This document shows positions 1 through 7,742 of a stretch of DNA of 23,733 nt, one piece after another. Position numbers and translations under genes: made by a program. Positions within the stretch are counted from its first letter, which is position 1, and each line of letters starts with the position of its first letter. The notes under the pieces are model-generated. The model did no database searches. It was not told where the DNA came from and was given only the letters and a program-made list of their open reading frames with translations. Source of the DNA: JBBRLG01 sp038231495 (lineage in GTDB: Bacteria > Planctomycetota > Planctomycetia > Gemmatales > Gemmataceae); the NCBI GenBank assembly GCA_038231495.1, contig JBBRLG010000037.1, positions 1-23,733 of the forward strand, read 5' to 3'.

Positions 1-97
1 GGGTGGAGTGGACGCCAGGACTGTTAAACGCAACCGTTCTTACCCCCCCGCCCCCGCCTTCGTAAGGGGGGGAGAAGTTGCCGGTGAACGGTTACCG
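1..97. repeat. C/G-run intergenic repeat, copy 1 (left part cut by the window edge)
   Basis: A C-run, then TTCGTAA, then a G-run (about 42-72), followed by GAGAAGTTG and CCGGTGAACGGTTA. The same order of blocks occurs at 18972-19042 upstream of nuoM, including the flanking CAAYCGTTCTT. The first bases (GGGTGGA) match the middle of the second copy, so the left inverted arm seen there probably lies just outside this window. Nothing else recognisable lies before the first gene. Confidence 0.7.
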
Positions 98-122
98 TCC
101 CGATTCACAACGGAGATTCGCC

Positions 123-569
123 ATGCTCGAAATTTACATCGTGTATCGACTGTGTACGTCCCTTGGAACCAAGCTTCGGGCCAAGGGCCGCAACCCGTTG
201 GGATTGCAGTTCCTGCTGGTTTTCGGGTGGCTCGGCTGCGAGTTTCTCGGCGGTGTCGTCGGCTACGTCGTCGGCCTTATTGCCACCGGCAACGACGGCG
301 CCGCCACCCTGTTCGGATTAGTTGGTGCGGTCTGTGGCGTGATTGCGGCGTCGGTTACGGTGTTCCAGATCGCGAAGGCGCTACCATCGACCTACCAACC
401 GGACGAGTACGACCGGGACGACGCGTACGGTCCCGGCTGGCGCGAGCGCGACCGCGAACGGTTGCGCCGCGCCGACGACGGCTACGACCGCGACCGCCAC
501 GACGACGGCATCAGGGACCACCCGGACGAACGGCCGCGGCGACGCTCGGACGACCGCGCCCAGGAGTGA
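123..569 (+). CDS. Small two-helix membrane protein with charged C-terminal tail, function unknown
   Basis: 148 residues from the ATG at 123. I preferred this start to the upstream ATG at 78 because CGGAG lies about 9 bases before it and the upstream start falls inside the repeat. Two hydrophobic segments are visible, about residues 29-54 and 62-84, both rich in Gly and Val. The tail (about 90-148) is highly hydrophilic, dominated by Asp and Arg, and probably disordered. The residue pattern suggests a small inner-membrane protein with a soluble tail. I do not recognise the family. It is followed after 62 bases by glcE in the same direction, which gives no clear functional link. Confidence 0.7.
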   Translation: MLEIYIVYRLCTSLGTKLRAKGRNPLGLQFLLVFGWLGCEFLGGVVGYVVGLIATGNDGAATLFGLVGAVCGVIAASVTVFQIAKALPSTYQPDEYDRDDAYGPGWRERDRERLRRADDGYDRDRHDDGIRDHPDERPRRRSDDRAQE

Positions 570-631
570 CCGGGTTTGCACATCGGGCGGTGCTGGACAG
601 GCGCAATCGACCTCCCTACCCTGAAAGAAGC

Positions 632-1927
632 GTGGCAATAACCATTCCCCACTCACCCGACCCGGCCATCGTGGAACTGCAAACCTGTACGATTGACGGC
701 TTCGGCCCCCTCTCACTGGTATCCGTGCATTCTGTAACCGAACTCGGCGAGTTGATCCGTCGCGCCGCAGCGGCGGGGCAAGCCGTCTATCCCGTCGGCG
801 GGCAAACGGCGCTCGGCATCGGCCTGCCGCCGTCGCGTCCCGGCACCGCGGTCGATTTGCGGGCGCTGACGGAAGTGATCGACTACCCGGCCCGCGACAT
901 GACGATCACCGTGCAGGCCGGCATCACGCTCGACCGCCTGCAAGAGTTACTCGCCACGGAAAACCAGCGTCTCCCGGTAGACGTGCCGCACGCCGACCGC
1001 GCGACGCTCGGCGGCGCGTTGGCCGTCAACGCCAGCGGGCCACGGCGGTACGGCTTCGGCACCCTGCGCGACTACGTCATCGGCCTGACGACGATCAACG
1101 ACGAAGGCAAGGAAACCAAGGCGGGCGGTCGCGTCGTCAAGAACGTGGCCGGCTACGACCTCGGCAAGCTGCACATCGGGGCGCTGGGTACGCTCGGCGT
1201 TATCAGCCAGGTAACGTTGAAGGTGCGGCCGCTGCCCGAGGCGCGGGCGCTGATCACGCTCGGTTGCGAGGCCGGAACGCTGGAGCGTTTGCTGGAGATG
1301 GTCCACCGGAGCCGCATTCGCCCGGCGTGCGTCGAGGTGGTCAACCGTGCCGCGGCTCGCGCCCTGAGTCGCGCGACCGGCGGCGCTTTACCCGACACGC
1401 CGTGGGTGCTAGCCGTCGGTTTTGAAGACACCGACGAGACGGTGAGCTGGCAGGTCAATCATTTTCTACGCGAGGTCGCAACGGCATCGCTGTCCGGCCT
1501 GGAAGTGCGGGCGGGGGCGGCCGGCGAAGCGTTGGGCCGCGCCCTGGTGCAGTTCACGTCGCAGCCGTCGGCCGTGGCGTCGTTCAAGGCGAACCTATTG
1601 TCGGCGAGCGTGGCGGCGTTTTGCGGGATGGCGGCGGCCCTGTCCGACGACGTGCTGCTTCAGGCGCACGCCGGGTCGGGGATCGTGCGCGGCCACTGGC
1701 CCGGTCCCTTGACGCTCGACCGCGCGGCGTCCATGCTGAAAGAGTTGCTCGCCGCCGCGACGACAGCGCACGGAAACCTTGTTGTGCCGCACTGCCCGCC
1801 GGAATGGAAACGGACGCTGCCCGTGTGGGGCGGGCCGCGCAACGACGATTGGCTCATGCGGCAGGTTAAAGATAAACTCGACCCGTTAAATGTGTTTAAT
1901 CCGGGGCGGTTTGTTAACGGAATTTGA
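632..1927 (+). CDS. glcE: Glycolate oxidase FAD-binding subunit GlcE-like
   Basis: FAD-binding (PCMH-type) oxidoreductase subunit, 431 residues. The FAD domain covers about residues 45-210: a VGGQTALGIG loop, a TVQAGITLDRLQ segment, the DRATLGGALAVNASGPRRYG region, and the GRVVKNVAGYDLGKLHIGAL block that is characteristic of GlcE. The end, DPLNVFNPGRF, is typical of the family. GlcE works with GlcD and GlcF in membrane-linked oxidation of glycolate or a related 2-hydroxyacid to the 2-oxoacid. Start: GTG at 632, because no ATG is available and homology begins soon after; the purine stretch before it is too close to be an ideal ribosome site, and GTG 671 is an alternative. It is longer than the usual ~350 residues. 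glcF follows after 12 bases. glcD is not present here. Confidence 0.85.
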   Translation: MAITIPHSPDPAIVELQTCTIDGFGPLSLVSVHSVTELGELIRRAAAAGQAVYPVGGQTALGIGLPPSRPGTAVDLRALTEVIDYPARDMTITVQAGITLDRLQELLATENQRLPVDVPHADRATLGGALAVNASGPRRYGFGTLRDYVIGLTTINDEGKETKAGGRVVKNVAGYDLGKLHIGALGTLGVISQVTLKVRPLPEARALITLGCEAGTLERLLEMVHRSRIRPACVEVVNRAAARALSRATGGALPDTPWVLAVGFEDTDETVSWQVNHFLREVATASLSGLEVRAGAAGEALGRALVQFTSQPSAVASFKANLLSASVAAFCGMAAALSDDVLLQAHAGSGIVRGHWPGPLTLDRAASMLKELLAAATTAHGNLVVPHCPPEWKRTLPVWGGPRNDDWLMRQVKDKLDPLNVFNPGRFVNGI

Positions 1928-1939
1928 CCAGGAAGCCGA

Positions 1940-3280
1940 ATGGCCACCACCGCCGCACCAACCCGCACTTCCTTGCCCCTGGCACCGCCCGGCACGAAGC
2001 TCGGTCAAAACATCGATTACGAACTGTTCATGGACTGCGTTCATTGCGGGCTGTGTCTCGGTTCGTGTCCGACCTACGTCGAGACCGGCGACGAGAACGA
2101 CAGTCCGCGCGGCCGTATTTACCTCTGGCGCGCCGTGGCCGACGGCCGGCTGCAACTGGACGCCGAAGTGCAGCACCACCTCGACCTGTGCCTGGAGTGT
2201 CGTGCTTGCGAAACGGCGTGTCCGTCCGGCGTGCAGTACGGCAAGATCATCGGCTCGTACAAGAAAGACCTGGCGAAACTGCTGCCGCCCGCGCCGACCG
2301 TCTCGAAGCTCCAACGCTGGATGTTGTTCAACCTGACGCCGTACCGCTCGCGGATGCGTCTGTCCCTGATGCCGCTGCGGTTGTTGCAGAATAGCGGCCT
2401 CGGCGGCGTCGTGCGGAAACTGGGCCGTTTCCTGCCGCGGTCGTTGCGGTTGATGCAGGAGATCGTGCCGGACTTGCAACCGCACTACGGCAGCCTGCCC
2501 GAAGTCCTACCCGCCATCGGGCCGCGGCGGGCGCGCGTGGCGCTATTCCTGGGTTGCGCGGCCGACGCCTTCTACCCGCAAACGAACCTGGCCACCGCGC
2601 GCGTCTTGCAGCACAACGGTTGCGAGGTATGGATACCGCGCGCCCAGGTCTGTTGCGGGGCGCTGCATTATCACGCCGGGCTGGTCGAGTCGTCGCAACG
2701 CTTCGCCGCAGCCAACTGCACCGCGTTCGGCAACGGCTTGCTCGACGGCCTGGACAAAGTGGATGCGATCGTGAACAACGCGGGCGGTTGCGGGCCGGTG
2801 CTCAAGGAGTACGGCCACCTGCTCGAAAACACGCCGGACGCCGACCGCGCCGCCGCCTTCGCCAAGAAGGTGCGCGACGTGAGCGAGTTTTTGGTCGAGT
2901 TGGGGCCGATCCAACCGACGCACCTGTTGCCGCTGAAGGCCACTTACCACGACGCCTGCGGCCTGAGCCACGCGCAGAAGATTCGCCAGCCGCCGCGCCA
3001 CCTCCTGGAGATGATCCCCGGCCTGGAACTGGTGCCGTTGCCGGAAAGCGAACATTGTTGCGGCGCCGCCGGCAGCTACAACCTGACGCAGCCGGAGATG
3101 GCGTACGACCTCGGCGCGCGCAAGGCGGCAAACGTCCTGGCCACGGGGGCACAGGCGGTGTTCGCGGGTAACGTCGGCTGCCTGCTGCAAATTGGCCGGC
3201 ACCTACGGCAGCAGCGGCCGGACATCTGGGTGGCGCACCCGATCGACGCCCTCTGGGCCAGCTACAGCGGCAAGCGATAA
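1940..3280 (+). CDS. glcF: Glycolate oxidase iron-sulfur subunit GlcF
   Basis: 446 residues, within the family's usual length. The N-terminal ferredoxin-like part has two [4Fe-4S] motifs, CVHCGLCLGSCP (about residues 33-44) and CLECRACETACP (about 88-99). Two cysteine-rich CCG domains follow: LGCAADAFYP with VCCGALHYHAG, and YHDACGLSHAQ with CCGAAGSYN. These are the features of GlcF/LldE-type electron-transfer subunits that pass electrons from the flavin subunit to the quinone pool. AGGAAG lies just before the ATG, 12 bases after glcE, so the two are co-transcribed. Substrate (glycolate, lactate or another hydroxyacid) cannot be fixed from sequence. Confidence 0.9.
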   Translation: MATTAAPTRTSLPLAPPGTKLGQNIDYELFMDCVHCGLCLGSCPTYVETGDENDSPRGRIYLWRAVADGRLQLDAEVQHHLDLCLECRACETACPSGVQYGKIIGSYKKDLAKLLPPAPTVSKLQRWMLFNLTPYRSRMRLSLMPLRLLQNSGLGGVVRKLGRFLPRSLRLMQEIVPDLQPHYGSLPEVLPAIGPRRARVALFLGCAADAFYPQTNLATARVLQHNGCEVWIPRAQVCCGALHYHAGLVESSQRFAAANCTAFGNGLLDGLDKVDAIVNNAGGCGPVLKEYGHLLENTPDADRAAAFAKKVRDVSEFLVELGPIQPTHLLPLKATYHDACGLSHAQKIRQPPRHLLEMIPGLELVPLPESEHCCGAAGSYNLTQPEMAYDLGARKAANVLATGAQAVFAGNVGCLLQIGRHLRQQRPDIWVAHPIDALWASYSGKR

Positions 3281-3288
3281 AGCGTTAA

Positions 3289-3378
3289 ACCACGGAATAC
3301 ACGGAAAACACGGAAAAAAGGCAGGAAATAGGCATTTACTTTCTGTCTTTTTTCCGTGTTTTCCGTGTATTCCGTGGT
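3289..3378. repeat. Long hairpin repeat (32-bp perfect inverted arms)
   Basis: Arms 3289-3320 and 3347-3378 are perfect reverse complements, separated by 26 bases. Each arm is built from the short unit ACACGGAAA repeated. The element fills almost all of the spacer between glcF and the aldolase gene. It creates short open frames on both strands with a repeated HGIHGKHG-type peptide, which I take to be spurious. In RNA it would form a very stable stem and may end or attenuate transcription from glcEF. Confidence 0.9.
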
Positions 3379-3398
3379 GAAAAGTCTTTGAGGTTCTC

Positions 3399-4286
3399 AT
3401 GCGAATTCACGGCATCATCCCGCCCGTCGCGACGCCGATGTTGGCCAACGAAGACCTCGACCTGCCGAGGTTGCGCTGGTTCCTCGACCACCTCATCGCG
3501 GCAGGCGTTCACGGCGTCTTCGTGCTGGGCACCAACAGCGAGTTCTACGCCCTCGACGAGCGCGAAAAACAAGAGGTGATCGCCACGGCCGTCGCCCACG
3601 TTAACAAGCGCGTGCCGGTGTACGCCGGCACGGGGGCCGAGTCCACGCGCGAGGCCGTGCGCCTCACGAAAATGGCCGAGCGCGAGGGCGTCGACGGCGT
3701 GTCGGTCATTACGCCCTACTTCGTCAGCCCGACGCAGCAGGAAATCTACGACCACTACCGGCGCATCGCCGAGCAGACCGCGTTGCCGGTCATCCTTTAC
3801 AACAACCCCGCGACCTGCGGCGGCGTCAAGATTGACGTGGACACCGTGGCGCGACTCGCCGAGATACCGAACATTCTCGCGGTCAAGGATTCGAGCGGCG
3901 ACCTGCAAAACACGGTCGAAATGATCCGTGCCGTGCCGGAGCGCTTCTCGGTGCTGATGGGCCGTGACACGCTCATCTTCTCGGCGCTCATGTTCGGGGC
4001 GCGCGGCGCGGTGCCGGCCACCGGCAACATCGCGCCGGCGTTACTGGCGGAGATTTACGACCGCTTCCAGCGTGGCGACGTGGCCGGCTCCAAGGCGGCG
4101 CAATTGCGGTTGAACCCGCTGCGCCTGGCGCTGACGCTGTGTACCGCGCCGGGGGCCGTGAAGGAGGCGCTGCGACTGCTGGACCGTTCAATCGGGCCGT
4201 GCCGGTCGCCGGTGTCCGGCATCGCGCCGGAGAAACTGCCGAAGATGCGCGCGGCCCTCGTCGCGGCCGGGGTGTTGGCAGGGTGA
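3399..4286 (+). CDS. DHDPS/NAL-family class I aldolase, substrate unknown
   Basis: 295 residues, the typical length for the dihydrodipicolinate synthase / N-acetylneuraminate lyase family of TIM-barrel Schiff-base lyases. The catalytic lysine is Lys163 in AVKDSSGD, and the conserved tyrosine is Tyr134 in LYNNP. The substrate carboxylate loop reads GTNSE (44-48) where DapA normally has GTTGE, so a true DapA role is uncertain; 2-keto-3-deoxy-acid aldolases, KDG dehydratases and hydroxyproline-pathway enzymes belong to the same family. It starts 21 bases after the hairpin repeat, with a weak TGAGG site before the ATG. Its position next to glcEF suggests sugar-acid or 2-oxoacid metabolism (inference). 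Confidence 0.85.
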   Translation: MRIHGIIPPVATPMLANEDLDLPRLRWFLDHLIAAGVHGVFVLGTNSEFYALDEREKQEVIATAVAHVNKRVPVYAGTGAESTREAVRLTKMAEREGVDGVSVITPYFVSPTQQEIYDHYRRIAEQTALPVILYNNPATCGGVKIDVDTVARLAEIPNILAVKDSSGDLQNTVEMIRAVPERFSVLMGRDTLIFSALMFGARGAVPATGNIAPALLAEIYDRFQRGDVAGSKAAQLRLNPLRLALTLCTAPGAVKEALRLLDRSIGPCRSPVSGIAPEKLPKMRAALVAAGVLAG

Positions 4287-4297
4287 AACCACCATCG

Positions 4298-4349
4298 TGC
4301 CGCTTGCGGCTTTGCAAAGCTCTGCAACGCCGCAAGCGGCAGGCTTTTT
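4298..4349 (+). terminator. Palindromic terminator-like element (TGCCGCTTGCGGC palindrome, copy 1)
   Basis: Arms 4298-4310 and 4329-4341 are a perfect 13-bp inverted repeat with an 18-base loop, followed by GGC and five T. It lies 11 bases after the aldolase stop, so it is well placed as its terminator. It is also one of three copies of a GCCGCTTGCGGC palindrome family in the window (see 5973 and 11339); this copy carries extra bases in the centre relative to the one at 5973. Confidence 0.7.
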
Positions 4350-4352
4350 CCC

Positions 4353-4382
4353 TTGACCCCGCGCGCGCCCCGTCTATATAAC
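4353..4382 (+). promoter_or_regulatory. Likely sigma70-type promoter of the nuo operon
   Basis: TTGACC at 4353-4358 is followed, 16 bases on, by TATATA (4375-4380) or, 18 bases on, by TATAAC (4377-4382). This is an unusually good -35/-10 pair in otherwise GC-rich DNA. It stands directly after the palindromic terminator and about 105 bases before nuoA, where an operon promoter would be expected. Assignment is by sequence match only. Confidence 0.6.
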
Positions 4383-4410
4383 ACTCAGGTACCGTTCGTG
4401 CTGGTACGGT

Positions 4411-4438
4411 CCTCGGCGTTGCGTCGGGGTTTCTTTTT
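4411..4438 (+). terminator. Terminator-like hairpin in the nuo leader (possible attenuator)
   Basis: Bases 4411-4418 and 4422-4429 can form an 8-bp stem (two G-U wobbles) with a 3-base loop, followed at once by TTTCTTTTT. It lies between the predicted promoter and nuoA. A smaller hairpin precedes it: GTACC at 4389-4393 pairs with GGTAC at 4403-4407. I see no leader peptide or known riboswitch class. Confidence 0.4.
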
Positions 4439-4488
4439 GGCCTACATTGTGAAAAAAGTCACGAAGTCGGTCCCGCAAGAGTCGCGTC

Positions 4489-4875
4489 ATGGACTTCACC
4501 CTTTCGACCTACTACCCGGTGTTCCTGTACCTTATCGTCATCATCGCGTTCGCGGTGTCGGTCCTCGTCGCCGCACATCTGATCGGGCCGCGGAAAAAAA
4601 CGGCCGTCAAGCAGATGACCTATGAATCCGGCATGGACCCGATCGGCGACGCCCGGCAGCGGTTCGACGTGAAGTTCTATCTCATCGCCATCCTGTTTCT
4701 CGTTTTCGACGTGGAACTGTTGTTTTTGTACCCGTGGGCGGCGTCGTTCCAGGAGGGTGCCGCCTTGTCGCCGGCTTTCCAGACGGTGGCGTTCGTCGAG
4801 GTTCTGCTCTTCCTGGCCACGGTCGTGGTGGCCTACGTCTACGCCTGGCGCAAGGGGGTGTTCCAATGGCGGTAG
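4489..4875 (+). CDS. nuoA: NADH-quinone oxidoreductase subunit A
   Basis: 128 residues, the normal length for NuoA, a three-helix membrane subunit of complex I that helps hold the quinone chamber together. The signature YESGMDPIGDARQRFDVKFY occupies about residues 44-63, followed by the conserved FLVFDVELLFLYPWA helix. Helices are at about 8-30, 62-85 and 98-120. It is the first gene of the operon, about 105 bases after the predicted promoter; the ribosome site before the ATG is weak (CAAGAG). Its end overlaps nuoB by 10 bases. Confidence 0.97.
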   Translation: MDFTLSTYYPVFLYLIVIIAFAVSVLVAAHLIGPRKKTAVKQMTYESGMDPIGDARQRFDVKFYLIAILFLVFDVELLFLYPWAASFQEGAALSPAFQTVAFVEVLLFLATVVVAYVYAWRKGVFQWR

Positions 4876-5465
4876 GGCCGTCCGACAGTGTGATCGTCAC
4901 CAAGCTCGACCTCCTCGCCAACTGGGTGCGCAAGAACAGCCTGTGGCCGATGCCGTTCGGGACCGCTTGCTGCGGGATCGAGTTGATGGCAACCGGGGCT
5001 TCGCGCCACGACATCGCCCGCTTTGGTGCCGAGGCCATGCGCTTTTCGCCGCGGCAGTGCGACCTGATGATCGTCGCCGGCCGCGTCGTCATGAAGATGC
5101 TGCCGGTGCTGCAACGCATCTGGATGCAAATGCCCGAGCCGAAGTGGTGCATCTCGATGGGCGCTTGTGCGTCCAGCGGCGGCGTGTTCGACACCTACGC
5201 CGTGGTGCAGGGCATCGACCGCTTCATGCCGGTAGACATTTATGTGCCCGGCTGCCCGCCGCGGCCCGAACAGCTGCTCCAATCGGTCATCGACTTGCAG
5301 GCGAAGATTCAGGCGACCGGCACCCTCACCGGCAGCGAGTTCCGGGCGCGGACGCGGTCGGAAGCCCCTCAACCCTTGGCGTTGGAAGTGGCACCGCAAG
5401 ACCGCCTGGTGGCCCCGGCGAATTTTGCCTCCGCGACGCGCTTGCAGAACGGAGGCCGGCCGTGA
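4866..5465 (+). CDS. nuoB: NADH-quinone oxidoreductase subunit B
   Basis: 199 residues. Peripheral arm subunit carrying cluster N2, the last Fe-S centre before quinone. The cluster ligands are visible: the tandem Cys35-Cys36 in ACCGIE, Cys101 in GACASSGG and Cys130 in VPGCPPRPEQ. Start ATG 4866 overlaps the end of nuoA by 10 bases; the longer frame upstream belongs to nuoA in another phase. After the conserved core the protein has about 45 extra residues (Pro/Ala/Arg-rich) with no recognisable motif. The stop overlaps the GTG start of nuoC (GTGA). Confidence 0.97.
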   Translation: MAVGPSDSVIVTKLDLLANWVRKNSLWPMPFGTACCGIELMATGASRHDIARFGAEAMRFSPRQCDLMIVAGRVVMKMLPVLQRIWMQMPEPKWCISMGACASSGGVFDTYAVVQGIDRFMPVDIYVPGCPPRPEQLLQSVIDLQAKIQATGTLTGSEFRARTRSEAPQPLALEVAPQDRLVAPANFASATRLQNGGRP

Positions 5466-5965
5466 CCTACGACGAGGCCGTCAGCCGCCTGAAGGAACGT
5501 TTCGGCGCGGAGGCGCTCAAGACGACGGAGTTCCGCGACAACCGCCGTGTCCACGTCGGGGCCGACAAGCTGTATGCGGTTATGGAATACCTGAAACAAA
5601 GTTGCGGCTTCGACATGCTCGTCGAGTTATCCGCGGCCGATTATTTGCACTACCCCAACGCGACCGACCGCTTCGGCGTCTGGTACATTCTGCTGAACAC
5701 GAGCGACGGCCAGCGGCTTATTGTCAAGACGTTTACGAACGACCCGGAGCCGTCGGTGCCGTCGGTTTACCCGCTGTGGCGCGGCGCAGACTGGATGGAG
5801 CGCGAAGTCTACGACATGTACGGCGTGATCTTCCAAGGCCATCCGGACCTGCGGCGCATCTTGATGCCGGACGAGTTCACGGGATTTCCGCTGCGCAAGG
5901 ATTACCCGATGCGCGGCCGTGGGGAACGACACAACTTCCCGGTCATCACACGCGCCGAGAGTTGA
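5462..5965 (+). CDS. nuoC: NADH-quinone oxidoreductase subunit C
   Basis: 167 residues, a free-standing 30-kDa-type subunit rather than a NuoCD fusion. The family signature is present: WMEREVYDMYGV, then FQGHPDLRRILMPDEF and GFPLRKDYPMRG near the C-terminus. It packs against NuoD and NuoB in the peripheral arm. The GTG start at 5462 overlaps the nuoB stop by four bases, indicating translational coupling; GGAGG lies a few bases upstream at the end of nuoB. Confidence 0.95.
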   Translation: MTYDEAVSRLKERFGAEALKTTEFRDNRRVHVGADKLYAVMEYLKQSCGFDMLVELSAADYLHYPNATDRFGVWYILLNTSDGQRLIVKTFTNDPEPSVPSVYPLWRGADWMEREVYDMYGVIFQGHPDLRRILMPDEFTGFPLRKDYPMRGRGERHNFPVITRAES

Positions 5966-5972
5966 CCCAGCA

Positions 5973-6010
5973 TTTGCCGCTTGCGGCTTTGCAAAGCCGC
6001 AAGCGGCAAA
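5973..6010. repeat. Perfect 38-bp palindrome, GCCGCTTGCGGC family copy 2
   Basis: A perfect palindrome with no spacer: the 19 bases from 5973 (TTTGCCGCTTGCGGCTTTG) are the exact reverse complement of 5992-6010. It fills most of the 63-base gap between nuoC and nuoD. The same core occurs before nuoA and nuoG. It would form a strong hairpin in the nuo mRNA. Confidence 0.9.
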
Positions 6011-6028
6011 GAACGACGGAGCACAGCG

Positions 6029-7252
6029 ATGCCGTTAGTCTTGGCCGACGCCCTGGCCCCGCCGGAAGGCGTCGAGAAGGATTACTTCTGGACCCTCAAC
6101 TTCGGCCCGCAGCACCCGGCCACGCACACGACGCTGCGCCTCATCCTCACCCTCGACGGCGAAACCGTCGTGAAGGTCGTGCCCGACATCGGCTACCTGC
6201 ACAGCGGCTTCGAGAAGCTCGGCGAACACCTCGATTTTAACCAGTACGTCACCATCGTCGATCGGATGAACTACATTTCGCCGGTCGCCAACGAGATTGC
6301 CTGGCACCACTCCGTCGAAAAGCTATTCGGCATCGAACTGACGCCGCGCTGCAAGTACATCCGCACCATCTTCGCCGAGTTGATGCGCATTCACGACCAC
6401 CTACTTTGCTGTGGTGCGGCGGCGCTCGACCTTGGCGGCTTTACGGCGTTCCTCTACGCCTTTAACCAGCGCGAGAAGATTTACGACATCTGCGAGCTTG
6501 CGTCGGGGCAGCGGTTCCATCCGAGCTATACGCGCCTCGGCGGCCTGCTGATGGACGTGACCGACGACTGGATTGAGAAGGTAAGGGCGTTCGTCCGCGA
6601 TTTCCCCAAGGCGTGGGCCGACGTGACGCGCCTGCTTAACCGCAACCGCATCTTCATCGAGCGCACCAAGGACATTGGCGTCCTGACCAAAGAGGACGCC
6701 ATTGATCTGAGTTGCACCGGCCCCATCGCGCGGGCCAGCGGCGTGGTCCGCTACCTGCTCAAGGACGAACCGTACCTGGCCTATAAGGATTTCGATTTCA
6801 AGGTGGTTTGTGCCACGGCCGGCGACTGCTTCGCACGCTACCTGGTGCGCATGGAAGAGATGCTCGAAAGCATCAAGATCATCCACCAGGGGATTGAGAA
6901 CCTGCCGGCGGGGACGATCAACGTGGACGTGGACAGCAAGGTCGTGCTGCCCGACCAGATGTCGGTCTACCGCAGCATTGAAGGATTGATCCAGCACTTC
7001 GAGCTAATCATGACGAATCGGCGCTGGCAGTCGCCGGTGGACGAGGTGTACGCGGCGACCGAGTCGCCCAACGGCGAACTGGGCTTCTACGTCGTCGGCG
7101 ACGGCAACGGCGTGGCCTACCGCGCCCGCACGCGGCCGCCGTCGTTCATCCATTTCGCGGTTTTCCCGTACCTGATGGTCGGCCACCAGCTAAGCGACGT
7201 GGTGGCGATCCTGGGCAGCCTGAACATCATCGCGGCGGAGTTGGACCGATGA
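6029..7252 (+). CDS. nuoD: NADH-quinone oxidoreductase subunit D
   Basis: 407 residues, the usual length for a free 49-kDa-type subunit. It lines the quinone site with NuoB. Visible are GPQHPATH (26-33), which holds the conserved quinone-site histidine, and DRMNY (78-82) with the expected tyrosine, followed by family blocks such as ELMRIHDHLLCCGA and the C-terminal SFIHFAVFPYLMVGHQLSDV region. Start ATG 6029, with ACGGAG about 8 bases upstream; the longer frame from 5981 would read through the palindrome and is unlikely. The stop overlaps nuoE by four bases (ATGA). Confidence 0.97.
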   Translation: MPLVLADALAPPEGVEKDYFWTLNFGPQHPATHTTLRLILTLDGETVVKVVPDIGYLHSGFEKLGEHLDFNQYVTIVDRMNYISPVANEIAWHHSVEKLFGIELTPRCKYIRTIFAELMRIHDHLLCCGAAALDLGGFTAFLYAFNQREKIYDICELASGQRFHPSYTRLGGLLMDVTDDWIEKVRAFVRDFPKAWADVTRLLNRNRIFIERTKDIGVLTKEDAIDLSCTGPIARASGVVRYLLKDEPYLAYKDFDFKVVCATAGDCFARYLVRMEEMLESIKIIHQGIENLPAGTINVDVDSKVVLPDQMSVYRSIEGLIQHFELIMTNRRWQSPVDEVYAATESPNGELGFYVVGDGNGVAYRARTRPPSFIHFAVFPYLMVGHQLSDVVAILGSLNIIAAELDR

Positions 7253-7728
7253 GTTTCCTCAGTCCCGAACTGCGGCAGAAAATCCTCGACTACCTGCCCC
7301 GCTACCCCAGCAAGCAGGCGGTGACGCTGCCGGCACTGCATCTGGTGCAGGATGAACTGCGCTGTGTGCCGCTTGCGGCGATGCGCGAGATCGCGGACCT
7401 CCTCGACCTCAGTCCGGCCGAGGTCCACGACACGATGAGCTTCTACGGCTTCTTTCGCACCGAAAAGGACCCACTGGGCCAGACGCGGTTGTGGGTGTGC
7501 CGCAGCATGGCGTGCATGTTGCGTGGCGGCGAGGAACTGCTGACGGACGTGTGTCACAAGTTGAACGTAGCGCCCGGCGGTACGAGCGCCGACGGCAAGA
7601 TTACGGTCGAGTTCGCGGAGTGCATTGGCGCTTGCGAGGGCGCGCCGGCGGTGCTGGTCAACGACGAGGCGCGGTTGGACGTGACGCCGGAGAAGGTGGA
7701 CGCGCTACTGACGGAGTTGCGCAACTAG
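7249..7728 (+). CDS. nuoE: NADH-quinone oxidoreductase subunit E
   Basis: 159 residues, thioredoxin-fold subunit with the [2Fe-2S] cluster N1a of the NADH dehydrogenase module. Ligand motifs are CRSMAC (C-x4-C, about residues 84-89) and CIGAC (C-x3-C, about 125-129), in the expected FAECIGACEGAP context. An N-terminal helical domain (about 1-75) carries the PSKQAVTLPALHLVQDE block. ATGA overlap with nuoD. It is normally followed directly by nuoF, but here a two-gene DUF433/DUF5615 cassette begins 14 bases after its stop. Confidence 0.96.
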   Translation: MSFLSPELRQKILDYLPRYPSKQAVTLPALHLVQDELRCVPLAAMREIADLLDLSPAEVHDTMSFYGFFRTEKDPLGQTRLWVCRSMACMLRGGEELLTDVCHKLNVAPGGTSADGKITVEFAECIGACEGAPAVLVNDEARLDVTPEKVDALLTELRN

Positions 7729-7742
7729 CGGAGGGTCCGACG

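Noticed and set aside
8..631. N-terminal 208-residue extension of the glcE frame
   Set aside because: It overlaps the membrane protein gene in another frame, is Arg-rich without domain similarity, and homology to GlcE starts after the GTG at 632.
638..647. AATAACCATT shared with 18903-18912 at the edge of the G/C-run repeat
   Set aside because: Only 10 bp and no further similarity; probably chance.
3192..3400. Short open frames on both strands with HGIHGKHG-type peptides
   Set aside because: They are produced by the hairpin repeat at 3289-3378 and have no independent support.
7367..7379. TGCCGCTTGCGGC, one arm of the palindrome family, inside nuoE
   Set aside because: No partner arm follows, and the bases encode conserved-looking NuoE sequence; chance match.
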